From the NCBI GenBank assembly GCA_016719925.1, contig JADJYC010000002.1:186001-250000 (forward strand): 64,000 nucleotides of DNA. Direction: 5' to 3'. The DNA is from Crocinitomicaceae bacterium. Its GTDB lineage: Bacteria > Bacteroidota > Bacteroidia > Flavobacteriales_D > Crocinitomicaceae. The position numbers and the translations under genes are program-made. Below are positions 45,675 to 54,284 of the stretch, piece by piece (position 1 is the first letter of the stretch; each line of letters starts with the position of its first letter). Below the pieces are notes generated by a model. It saw nothing but the letters and a program-made list of their open reading frames with translations. It did no database searches and was not told the origin of the DNA.

Positions 45675-45734
45675 CTTGTGTCGGAGGTTCCCTGTCTGAC
45701 TGTCGTCAGACAGGCAGGGATTCCTCCATCACCA
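45675..45734 (+). repeat. Broken tRNA-Phe 3' end, copy 1, with T-loop palindrome
   Basis: Repeats tRNA-Phe from the end of the anticodon arm (CTTGTGTCGGAGGTTC) to the discriminator base, but with 28 bases (45691-45718) inserted at GTTC^GATTCC. The insert pairs CCTGTCTGAC with GTCAGACAGG around a TGTC loop and ends CAGG. One C of the T-stem CCC is missing. The fragment and the terminator after it repeat the layout of the real tRNA. Confidence 0.88.
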
Positions 45735-45746
45735 CTAAAACAGAAA

Positions 45747-45778
45747 ACGAGATGTAAATAACATCTCGTTTTTTTTTT
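45747..45778 (+). terminator. Duplicated tRNA-Phe terminator
   Basis: Identical stem and loop to 45382-45414 (ACGAGATGT-AAATA-ACATCTCGT) plus a T-run, placed just before the second GIY-YIG gene. Confidence 0.9.
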
Positions 45779-45782
45779 GCTA

Positions 45783-46037
45783 ATGGAAGAGAAAATATTC
45801 TCAGTTTATGTGATTAGAAGCATTAATACCGCAAAGATCTATGTGGGTATGGCTACCGATATTCAAAAAAGACTTAATGAACACAATGCTGGAAAATCCA
45901 AATACACCAGTTCATTTATACCCTGGGAACTCATTTATATTGAACAAATTGGTAACTCCCAGGAATGCAGAAAAAGAGAAAAATATTTTAAAAGTGCTGC
46001 TGGTAAAAAATTTCTCCATAAAAAAGAGATTCTTTAG
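45783..46037 (+). CDS. Small GIY-YIG nuclease, copy 2
   Basis: 84 residues, tandem duplicate of copy 1 at a spacing of 364 bases. Differences are Y/F6, N/D26, Y/S43, K/I46, S/I53, I/K64, G/S71 and T/A72; all GIY-YIG motif residues (Y9, Y20, R30, H34, E66) are kept. That both copies keep an open frame and active-site residues suggests selection for function. It again starts right behind a terminator and ends two bases before a broken tRNA-Phe 3' end. Confidence 0.92.
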   Translation: MEEKIFSVYVIRSINTAKIYVGMATDIQKRLNEHNAGKSKYTSSFIPWELIYIEQIGNSQECRKREKYFKSAAGKKFLHKKEIL

Positions 46038-46039
46038 AA

Positions 46040-46126
46040 TTGTGTCGGAGGTTCTCTATCTGTTTATCACAGATAGACAGGCCTGTCTGACTGTCGTCAG
46101 ACAGGCAGGGATTCCCTCCATCACCA
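46040..46126 (+). repeat. Broken tRNA-Phe 3' end, copy 2, with two palindromes in the T-loop
   Basis: Same tRNA-Phe 3' end, split at the same GTTC^GATTCC site by 55 bases (46055-46109). The insert is two hairpins in a row: TCTATCTGT/ACAGATAGA followed by CAGG, then the element seen in copy 1, again ending CAGG. The T-stem CCC is intact here. Confidence 0.88.
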
Positions 46127-46138
46127 CTAAAACAGAAA

Positions 46139-46168
46139 ACGAGATGCTGGTTCATCTCGTTTTTTTTT
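46139..46168 (+). terminator. Terminator after the third tRNA-Phe end
   Basis: ACGAGATG-CTGGTT-CATCTCGT plus T-run. Same stem as the other two with a changed loop, so the terminator too belongs to the repeated unit. Confidence 0.88.
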
Positions 46169-46297
46169 GCGCCTTATTAAAAAGTATTCAGGGATTCAAA
46201 TTCCAATTTTTTTCAATTCAAACTTTTACTCTTACTTAAACGTTATTTCTAAAACAAGCTATATTTATTGAAATCACACGGTTTCAATCAAGTTTCG

Positions 46298-46305
46298 TAA
46301 ATTTG
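46298..46305 (+). promoter_or_regulatory. Probable -7 box (TAAATTTG) of the type B surface protein
   Basis: Exact TAnnTTTG match, 17 bases before the likely first codon at 46323. Confidence 0.45.
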
Positions 46306-46322
46306 TTAAGGCGAGTATTTTT

Positions 46323-48922
46323 ATCCGGACAATATATCTTCTGGTTTTGCTGTGCGTTTCAAGCGGCGCATTTGCTACACACAACCGTTCGGGTACTATC
46401 CGTTACAGACATATTTCAGGCTATAAATATGAGTTCACCGTTACCACCTGTACCAAATCAAGCAGTGAAGCTGACCGTCCGGAACTGGAAGTGCAATGGG
46501 GTGACGGTTCATCAGACACAATCCCAAGAATAAGTATCGAACTGATTCCGCCGTATGATGTTCAGATCAACACTTATGTTTATGAGCATACCTATACTGG
46601 ACCGGCTTCTTATATAGTAAGTGTGGAAGATCCAAACCGGAATGCCGGTGTTGTTAACATAAGCAATTCGGTAGACAAAGTTTTTGCATTCAAACGGAAC
46701 TGATTATTTCTCCTTTTATAGGAACACCAAATAATTCACTCATTATTGAAGATTGTCCGTGCCCTGAATTTGCATGTCTCAATCAAATGTATTGTTATAA
46801 TTTGTCTGCTTATGACCCTGACGGAGACAGTTTAAGTTATTCTCTTGTGCCTTGCCGTGGTGAAGATTGTCTGGAGATGAGTATACCTGCTATTTACCGG
46901 TATCCGGATGATATTGGAGGAGGAATTATGACCATTGATTCCATCACCGGAACACTTTGCTGGGATGGACCTCAGGTGCCGGGTGAATATAATCTGGCAA
47001 TTAAAATTTCAGAATGGAGAAATGGTTTTTATGTTGGTGCAGTTGTGCAGGATATGCAGCTGACTGTACAAGCGTGTTCGAATAATCCGCCGGTAATTCA
47101 AGATGTTCCAGACACCTGTGTGTATGCAGGTGATTCAGTCAGTATTGAATTTATTGCAACCGATCCTGATCCGGGACATTCTGTTACCATTTATGCAACG
47201 GGTGCTGTTTTTCACCAGTCAAACAATCCGGCATCTTTTGCTGAAGAAACAGCAATTGGTTCAGTCAGCGGATTTTTTGTTTGGGAACCGGATTGCAGCA
47301 ATGCATCCAATTCTCTTTATTCAATTATTGTTCATGCTGAAGATAATGATCCAGGTGTTCAATTATCTGACTTAAGTACTTTCAGAATCAAAGTAAATAT
47401 TCCACCGGTAACAAATCTTTCAGTAACACCTACAGGTAATTCAATGACACTTTCATGGGATATTTCTGCCTGTACTGGTATCGTCTCATACAATATTTAC
47501 AGGAGTACTGACAGCACCAATCAAATTGATAATTGTTGTGAAGCAGGTACTGCAGCTATGATGGGTTATACACTGGTTGGAAATTCTTCCACAAACTCAT
47601 TCATTGATAATGGTCCGCTCATTGTTGGAAATGATTATTGCTACATGATCACCGCAGTAAATCAATCTGGTGTTGAAAGTTGTGTTTCTGAACAAGCGTG
47701 TGAACATCTCAATTTTGAAATTCCGGTAATGACGCATGTCACAGTTTATGAAACAGCAATTGGTACAGGTAAAGATTCCATTATCTGGTCGTATCCAAAA
47801 GAACTGAATACTGTTTTGTATCCGGGACCTTATCACTACCAGTTGTATCGCTCTGATAATTACGGCGGTGGAGCAGAAACTCTTGTTCTCAGTTCACCAC
47901 AAATGGTATCAATCATAAATGATGACACGATTTTTACTGATGTGGTTTTATCTACTGAAACAATTCCATATACCTATCGTGTTGAATTATTCAGTGACAA
48001 TCTTCTGATAGGATCATCACTGGAAGCGTCATCCATTTTTATTTCACTCACACCCAATGATAATCAGATAGGAATCACCTGGACAGAAAATATTCCGTGG
48101 ACAAATTCATCTTATGAAATTTACCGTGAGTCACCAACAGGAAGCGGTGTTTTTAATTTGATTGGTTCAACTAATTCAATTGGATTTACAGACACTGGTT
48201 TAGTGAATGGTCAAACTTATTGCTACAAGATAAAAACTACCGGTGGATATACTTCAAGCGGCATAATAAATCCAATAATAAACTGGTCACAGGAAGCCTG
48301 TGCAGTTCCGGTTGATCTCACTCCTCCCTGCGCACCGGATATTTTTATTGACGGAGATTGTGATAAAGAAGAAACGTATATCAACTGGACAAATCCAAAT
48401 AATTCATGCGCAGATGATGTGACCAGATACAATTTATATTTTGCTCCTTTTTATGGTGATACACTGGAATTACTCACCAGCTTCAGCACAGAATTTGATA
48501 CCTTTTATGTTCACAAAGACCGTGGAAGTATTGCCGGTTGTTATTATGTAACAGCGCTAGATTCTGTTCAGTACAACAATGAAAGTTTACCGTCAGACAG
48601 TGTTTGTATTGACAACTGTGCAGGGTATTATGAATTGCCAAATGTATTCACTCCCAATTTGGATCTGTTTAATGATTTGTATCATCCGTTATTGCCCTAT
48701 AAGTTTGTTGACAGCATTGATTTAAAGATATTCAACCGCTGGGGAAGATTGGTTTATGAAACAACTGATCCGGATATTTTATGGGACGGAACCGATATGC
48801 AAACCGGAAATCAACTGAATGACGGAGTGTATTTTTACACGGTTGTAGTTTATGAAATAAAACTGGAAGGTCTTATACCAAGATCATTTCAGGGCAACAT
48901 ACAAATCTTAAATGCAGAATAA
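46323..48922 (+). CDS. Surface protein with T9SS type B (CHU_C) sorting domain (frameshifted)
   Basis: About 866 residues when corrected. The signal peptide reads (M)RTIYLLVLLCVSSGAFA, but its first codon is ATC at 46323, one base from ATG, so the start may be a base error. The frame breaks at 46686-46692: VFAFKRN stops at 46703, while one extra A gives FKTELIISPFIGTPNNSLII and joins the rest. Middle parts contain cadherin/Ig-like (YDPDGDSLSYSLVPC) and fibronectin type III-like segments (SWDISACTGIVSYNIYRS). The C-terminus (LPNVFTPN...NDLYHPL, LKIFNRWGRLVYE, WDGTDMQTG, GVYFYTV) is the type B sorting domain that targets T9SS cargo to the surface. It overlaps ribE by one base. Confidence 0.88.
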
Positions 48923-49499
48923 TGTTTACCGGAATAATTGAATCACTTGCGCATTTAGAAAAAACTGAAAAAGAAAACTCCAATGTGCATTTTACTTTTT
49001 CCTGTCCGTTTACCTCTGAACTAAAAATTGATCAGAGTGTCGCTCACAACGGATGTTGTCTGACAGTTGTATCTGTCAACGGAAATCAATATACGGTTAC
49101 AGCTATTGATGAAACGTTAAAACGCACCAATTTAGGTTTATTAAAACCAGGTGATGAAGTAAATCTGGAACGTTGCGCGCAAATTGGTTCCAGACTGGAC
49201 GGTCACATTGTACAAGGGCATGTAGATACTACGGCAACCTGCAGCGCTGTTAATCATCTGGATGGAAGTACTGAATTTGTTTTCAGTTACAATTACGATG
49301 ATGTCACTGTGCCAAAGGTTCTATTACTGTTAACGGCGTATCACTCACCGTTGTAAAATCAGAAGAGAAATTATTTTCTGTACACATCATTCCATACACC
49401 ATTGAACATACCAATTTCAAAAATCTGAAACCCGGTTCTGTGGTTAATCTGGAATTTGATATTATTGGAAAGTATGTGAAAAGATTAATGGGAAAATAA
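48922..49499 (+). CDS. ribE: Riboflavin synthase alpha subunit (frameshifted)
   Basis: Makes riboflavin from two lumazine molecules. Both lumazine-binding halves are present: MFTGIIESL, NGCCLTVV, IVQGHVDTTA in the first, and VNGVSLTVVKSEEKLFSVHII, GSVVNLEFDIIGKYV in the second. The frame breaks at about 49315: DVTVPKVLLLLTAYHSPL stops at 49356, whereas adding an A to AAA gives DVTVPKGSITVNGVSLTVV and runs to 49499, 192 residues, the normal length. A complete enzyme is likely in the cell. The gene symbol is sometimes given as ribC in other species. Confidence 0.9.
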
Positions 49500-49518
49500 T
49501 TCGTTCCCTTTCTACCTT

Positions 49519-52500
49519 TTACTCTTTTATCAGTTTAAAAATTTGCTCAGAGTTTTCTGAATTTAATTTTAACCAATATACACCTGAACTGATTTCACTT
49601 TCAAAATAAATCTCAACCATGGCACTTGGCTCATTGATTTGATTTGTGTAAACACATTTTCCGGCAGCATCAAAAAGAGAAAGATTCACCCAAGAATACA
49701 CATTTAATCCCTGAATAAAAAGAAGATCATTAAACGGATTAGGATAAACAGCAAAACTATTTCCAATCTCACCGGCAGATGTCACATCAATCACCTCAAC
49801 AAACTGATACAACGTATCATCCGGACAAAGATCATTCTCAGAAACCAGCATGACCTGATAGACTCCAATTGAGCCGTAATCATTCCATGGATTCACATCA
49901 GAAGAAGAATTTCCATCACCAAAATCCCAGAAATAACCAGAAGCATTGGTTGAATTGTTGGTAAAGAAAACAGCTGCATTTGGCCAGATTGCCGGAGAAC
50001 TTGAAGTAAAATCAGCAACCGGTGATTGTGCCACATTGATTGTTACAAATTGTGAAACTGTATTTGTATCTGTTCCTTCAATAGCGTGCAGCATTACTTC
50101 AAAGGAACCGGAAGTTGTATAAGTCACCAACGGATTTATATCTGTGCTTGTAGCCGGAATTCCATTTTCAAATTCCCAATAATAATTACTGGCATTGCTT
50201 GAATTGTTTGTGAACTGAATGGTTGATCCATTACAAATAACAGGACTTGCCGGAAGAATAAAATCAGCCAACGGTGGAATTGTTCCGGCTTGTAAAGTTT
50301 GTCCGTCAGAAATTGAAACAGATGATTCAAGACCTGCACCATTTACAGATTTTACAGAAATAAAATAAATCTGACCAACCAATAATGACAAACCAGTTTC
50401 AGTAAATGAAGCAGATAATAAATTATTTGTCCAGTTCACAATATCCATTCCGCCTGATGTTGTTCCAACCGCATACCAGTAGGATGAAATATCAGAATGT
50501 GTATCAGATGATGCAGACCAGTTTCCGGTAATTTCAGATGATGTATTAAACAAATCATTATCTCCGGCATTTCCGTCATTCACCGTTGTAACTGCAGATG
50601 GTGCTGTCCAGTCAATGTTGAGCAGTTCTTCATCCGCCACTGAAAAATTTTCAGCCAGATCCACATTGATGGAAATAATTTTTGCAGACGGTGTCATCGG
50701 ATCAGGATTTTGAAATCTGATCTCATCAGCGCTGCTTCCGATACTTATTGTCTCTGAAGAAATTCTGCTTTTATAAACAGTCAGATTATCATAGGTGCCC
50801 ATGGAATTTCCTGTACGGGGTGAAATTGAATTACCACTCAAAAAAGGACTTGGATCAGTCCATTCAGAAACTAATAAATCATCCAAATACGCTTTGATAT
50901 TTCCCGTTGAAGGATCAAAATAAATTTTAAAATCGTAAGTGACATTTGGATCAACAATCACATCATCATCTGTCATCAAAACTATGCTGTTAGCGGTTGA
51001 TTTATAAATCTGACATTTATTCTGATCAGCTCTCCAGAAAACCATGTACGAATCACCTCGCTGATCAAGCGTTGGATCACTGCAGAAAAAATGCAGCCCT
51101 GCTCTCCGGTTTGTTCCTGTTCCATTGATCTGCCCCTGCCACTGATAAAGATAGGCGTGCTGATCATCTTGCTCTACCAAAGTATAAATGTTTGAATTAT
51201 TTGATGCTTCATCATTGTGCAAAAGTTGACCGGAATTCAGTGTCCATGTTCCGGTTTGTGAAGTCCATTCCGGATGTATAATTGTTCCGGAAAATTCATC
51301 TCTGAAAAAACCAAAATCACTGTTTGATCTCCATTCACTTCCGTCAAAATCTGAAACACAATAAAAATTCTCCTGAATACCAATATCATCTGCATCAGTA
51401 AAGTTTGCGCTGAAATCAGCTGTCTTCCAAACACCGGATGTGCTTACCGAAGTGGTTGGCGGATTTGCATCTGTCACACAATTATAGGTTGCAAGAAAAC
51501 CAGAACTCACTGTTGCAACATCTGAAGTAAAACGGAAAGTAACTGAGCCGGATGAAGTGGAAAAATTTCCGGGAGAAGTTGTTCCGGTATAAGTTCCAAT
51601 TAAAGGAGAAGCAGTTGTTGGTCCGTCATAAATATAGAGATAGTCATAGTTAGACTCAATATTAAAAGATGAAAAAGATACATTTATACTTGTTGCATTT
51701 GGCGGAGCAATTGTCCATGTATAATCTTCATTGTTGTAATAATTTTTAAATGGTCCGCCAAAATCATGAATCATGCCTGAACAAGAATCAGCATAACACT
51801 CCGTCATAAAATCTGAAATGGCATTCCACAGTTCATTATAACCATTGTCATAACCCAAAGCCCATATTCCAATTCCTGCAATATCACTTGTACGTATGTG
51901 ATGCAATCTTTTTCTGAAAGCATCTTCAAGCGAAATAAAACACTGTTTGTTTCCACCACTGTTAAACGCATAAATATCCGTGTAACTGTCATCATCCCAG
52001 GTGTGATTTCCTGCTGAATAATTTCCGGATGTATTATCCATGACATATTCATACGTTCTTGCAACGCCTGAACCTGTAGTGGTTGATGGAATTGTCAGCG
52101 ATGTGGTTGGCCATTCATATCCGTAATAAGGCAAGCCCATCACCAATTTATTTTTAGGGCAACCCGCATCCAGATAATCAATAGTTGTTTTTGAAAGCGT
52201 ATAGTTGTATGATGATCCAAAATGATAAAGCGGATCGCATGGTCCGGTACTTCCGCTTCCCTGATAATAATACGCGTATCCCATTACAATATAATGATCC
52301 ACTTCAGGCTCCATAATTGAAAAATCAAACACGTCATTCCAGTCAACAGCATATAAGACTGTACTCACTTCTGATCCCGGAATGGCTGTGTGCATCTGAT
52401 TACTGAGGTCCACCATAAAATTTGCAAAATTGGTTTTTTGTGAAGCGGGTAATCCTTCAAAATCTATATTTACTCCGTGCGCACCTCTTGTTTGAACAAG

Positions 52501-52965
52501 ATTAATCAGGTTGTCAATCAGATTTTGTTTTGCAGTTGAATTGGTCAGAAATGTTGCAAGATCTGTACCGCCAAAAAGTGTTACGCATAATGTTACTTTC
52601 ACTCCGTTTGCCAGCGCCGCATCCACGGCAGAAGATGTTGCCCAGCCATGCGTTGACAATGGTTCGCCGTCTGCCGGATTGACTTCATAAGAAAAAAATG
52701 AAAAGTGTGTGAGCAATGACCAATCGTAATTTGCATAAGCAGAACCAACCCAATACGGATGCCAGCCATAAACTACTTTGTCAGGTGCACACCCAACGCG
52801 TGAACCCGATAATTCATAATTTTCTGTATTCACATTTTCTTCATACCATTCAGTTGTTTGATTCAACGAATTGTAATATTCCAGTTGCTGCTGATGAATA
52901 GAAATTTGATCCTGAGAAAAAACAACAGAAGTAAAAAGAAGTAAAGAAAAAATAATAAACCGCAT
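49519..52965 (-). CDS. GH18 family glycoside hydrolase with CUB, PKD and T9SS type A domains
   Basis: 1148 residues. After the signal peptide (ends VVFSQ), a GH18 barrel begins at VVYGWHPYW. Its motif is HGVNIDFEG, with catalytic Glu170 and Asp168; the usual first Asp is His. Then come a CUB domain (CSGMIHDFGGPFKNYYN...YDYLYIYDGPTTASP), a concanavalin-like domain (FSGTIIHPEWTSQTGTW), fibronectin-like segments, two PKD domains (NYYWEFENGIPATSTDINP; SGYFWDFGDGNSSSDVNP) and the T9SS tail (FAVYPNPFNDLLF). Expected to cut chitin, or peptidoglycan-like or N-glycan chains, outside the cell; the substrate is inferred from family only. Confidence 0.9.
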   Translation of the reverse strand: MRFIIFSLLLFTSVVFSQDQISIHQQQLEYYNSLNQTTEWYEENVNTENYELSGSRVGCAPDKVVYGWHPYWVGSAYANYDWSLLTHFSFFSYEVNPADGEPLSTHGWATSSAVDAALANGVKVTLCVTLFGGTDLATFLTNSTAKQNLIDNLINLVQTRGAHGVNIDFEGLPASQKTNFANFMVDLSNQMHTAIPGSEVSTVLYAVDWNDVFDFSIMEPEVDHYIVMGYAYYYQGSGSTGPCDPLYHFGSSYNYTLSKTTIDYLDAGCPKNKLVMGLPYYGYEWPTTSLTIPSTTTGSGVARTYEYVMDNTSGNYSAGNHTWDDDSYTDIYAFNSGGNKQCFISLEDAFRKRLHHIRTSDIAGIGIWALGYDNGYNELWNAISDFMTECYADSCSGMIHDFGGPFKNYYNNEDYTWTIAPPNATSINVSFSSFNIESNYDYLYIYDGPTTASPLIGTYTGTTSPGNFSTSSGSVTFRFTSDVATVSSGFLATYNCVTDANPPTTSVSTSGVWKTADFSANFTDADDIGIQENFYCVSDFDGSEWRSNSDFGFFRDEFSGTIIHPEWTSQTGTWTLNSGQLLHNDEASNNSNIYTLVEQDDQHAYLYQWQGQINGTGTNRRAGLHFFCSDPTLDQRGDSYMVFWRADQNKCQIYKSTANSIVLMTDDDVIVDPNVTYDFKIYFDPSTGNIKAYLDDLLVSEWTDPSPFLSGNSISPRTGNSMGTYDNLTVYKSRISSETISIGSSADEIRFQNPDPMTPSAKIISINVDLAENFSVADEELLNIDWTAPSAVTTVNDGNAGDNDLFNTSSEITGNWSASSDTHSDISSYWYAVGTTSGGMDIVNWTNNLLSASFTETGLSLLVGQIYFISVKSVNGAGLESSVSISDGQTLQAGTIPPLADFILPASPVICNGSTIQFTNNSSNASNYYWEFENGIPATSTDINPLVTYTTSGSFEVMLHAIEGTDTNTVSQFVTINVAQSPVADFTSSSPAIWPNAAVFFTNNSTNASGYFWDFGDGNSSSDVNPWNDYGSIGVYQVMLVSENDLCPDDTLYQFVEVIDVTSAGEIGNSFAVYPNPFNDLLFIQGLNVYSWVNLSLFDAAGKCVYTNQINEPSAMVEIYFESEISSGVYWLKLNSENSEQIFKLIKE

Positions 52966-52986
52966 GTTCTCAAACTTTTAGGAACG

Positions 52987-52994
52987 CAAATATA
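52987..52994 (-). promoter_or_regulatory. Probable -7 box (TATATTTG) of the GH18 gene
   Basis: Exact TAnnTTTG match on the minus strand, 21 bases before the ATG at 52965. Confidence 0.5.
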
Positions 52995-53119
52995 GTGTTC
53001 ACGCCTCACCTGAGCGTTTATAAACAAGGGGAGAATTTATTCAATCAGTATTAAAAGGATTTAGTTAGGAGGGCAAAGGACAAAGGGCTAAGGGCAAAGG
53101 ACTAAGGACAAAGGGAAAG

Positions 53120-53146
53120 CCTGCCTGACTGCGTCATGCGGACAGG
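53120..53146 (+). repeat. Palindromic element, intergenic copy A
   Basis: CCTGCCTGACTGCGTCA...GCGGACAGG. Two mismatches from the element in the tRNA(CAU) fragment (6798-6824). Confidence 0.7.
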
Positions 53147-53167
53147 GACAAAGGGAAAAGGACAAAG

Positions 53168-53195
53168 CCTGCCTGACTGCGTCATGCAGACAAGG
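53168..53195 (+). repeat. Palindromic element, intergenic copy B
   Basis: CCTGCCTGACTGCGTCA...GCAGACAAGG. Same orientation as copy A, 48 bases away, with one extra base near the 3' end. Confidence 0.7.
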
Positions 53196-53277
53196 ATTAA
53201 GGGAAAATTGTCGGAACTAATAAAGTAGCTTATTGAGAAATATAGATGTCTTTTTCCTATTTTCTTATGGCTTGTTC

Positions 53278-53934
53278 TTAACTAAAAATGCCTCTTAATA
53301 AATCCACATCAACTTCTTTCAGTGAAGATAAAATCTGATCAGCAATTATCAATCTCTGATCATACTGATGAGATTTTTCAGGCACAGCCACCACTTTCAT
53401 GCGTGCAGCTTTTGCCGCAAGTACACCGTTGAATGAATCTTCTATTACCAGACATTCTGTTGGGTGGACATTTAATTTTTCAGCGGTTGTCAAAAAAACC
53501 GCAGGATGTGGTTTACCATATTTTTCAAATTCAGCAGAGTGTACTTCATCAAAATATTGTTCGATTTTAAGTTTTTCAAGTACGGCGTTGATTATTCGCT
53601 GATACGATGAAGTGGCCAGTGCAATTTTAAATCCGCGTGATTTGAAAATTTCAAGTGATTCATAAACTCCCTCCAGCGCTTTACCCTGTTTGTGAATTTC
53701 ACGAATCAGTACATCGACAATATCATCTGCAACTGCTTCAATGGATTTGTTTTTCCAACCCGCTTTTTTGTGCCACAAACGCACCACCTCATCAATACGC
53801 AAACCAACCGTTTCTTCACAATCCGTTTGAGTGAGATTGATTCCCACTTTACCAAATCCCTCAATTTCTGCAATCTTCCACAAAGGTTCTGAATCAATCA
53901 GAACTCCATCCATATCAAAAATTACTGCTTTCAT
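53278..53934 (-). CDS. HAD phosphatase, hexitol phosphatase / beta-phosphoglucomutase-like
   Basis: 218 residues, soluble. Motif I FDMDGVLIDSEPLW has the complete DxD and is typical of the HxpB (YniC)/beta-phosphoglucomutase subgroup. Motif II is LATSS, motif III Lys in YGKPHPAVF, motif IV VIEDSFNGVLAAKAA. The alpha-helical C1 cap lies between. Family members dephosphorylate 2-deoxyglucose-6-P or hexitol phosphates; substrate not proven. It lies 11 bases after the toxin-antitoxin pair on the same strand and may be read through. Confidence 0.9.
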   Translation of the reverse strand: MKAVIFDMDGVLIDSEPLWKIAEIEGFGKVGINLTQTDCEETVGLRIDEVVRLWHKKAGWKNKSIEAVADDIVDVLIREIHKQGKALEGVYESLEIFKSRGFKIALATSSYQRIINAVLEKLKIEQYFDEVHSAEFEKYGKPHPAVFLTTAEKLNVHPTECLVIEDSFNGVLAAKAARMKVVAVPEKSHQYDQRLIIADQILSSLKEVDVDLLRGIFS

Positions 53935-53945
53935 TTAACAGAAAT

Positions 53946-54284
53946 TTAATCTTTGATGATTTCAAGAACACCGTTTTCAGAATTTAAAATAAAATCTCTG
54001 ATGACGGCTGAATTTTGCTTCAGAATCAGTGCAACATTTATAGTGCTTAAATTTCCAGTTTTAAGCCAGACTATTCTTGGAGGAATTCCGCGAAGAATAT
54101 TCAGATCAACAAAATCAGAATCAAAAGTAACAATGGTAAAAGCAGAAGATCTTGCATAATTAAATATCTCCATATCCGAAGCGTCAGTTAAACTTTCAAA
54201 ACGAACATGGGTTGATTCAGGAAATTCAGCTTCAATCTGAACTAAAATCCGCGGAGAGATATTCTGATCAAACAATAATTTCAA
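53946..54284 (-). CDS. DUF5615 family PIN-like toxin
   Basis: 112 residues. N-terminal LLFDQNISPRI and the central IVTFDSDFVDL match DUF5615 proteins, which adopt a PIN-like fold with acidic metal-binding residues (Asp6, the Asp pair in TFDSDF, and Asp/Glu in LTDASDMEIF). PIN-like toxins cut RNA. The gene starts 4 bases inside the upstream DUF433 gene, the standard order antitoxin then toxin. Confidence 0.85.
   Translation of the reverse strand: MKLLFDQNISPRILVQIEAEFPESTHVRFESLTDASDMEIFNYARSSAFTIVTFDSDFVDLNILRGIPPRIVWLKTGNLSTINVALILKQNSAVIRDFILNSENGVLEIIKD

Larger units (their letters stand above)
53071..53206. repeat. Purine-rich tandem repeat (GGACAAAGGGCTAAGGGCAAA)
   Basis: Degenerate tandem copies of GGACAAAGGG/GGGCTAAGGGCAAAGG, interrupted twice by the small palindromic element. 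It occupies most of the 312-base gap between the GH18 and HAD genes. No gene is seen. Confidence 0.7.

Noticed and set aside
45675..46126. Two further tRNA-Phe genes
   Set aside because: They lack everything before the variable loop and have 28- and 55-base inserts in the T-loop.
46303..46533. Start of the type B protein at TTG 46303 (LLRRVFLSGQ)
   Set aside because: That frame leaves the signal peptide after a few codons, and the TTG overlaps the -7 box; (M)RTIYLLVLLCVSS from 46323 is a better signal peptide.
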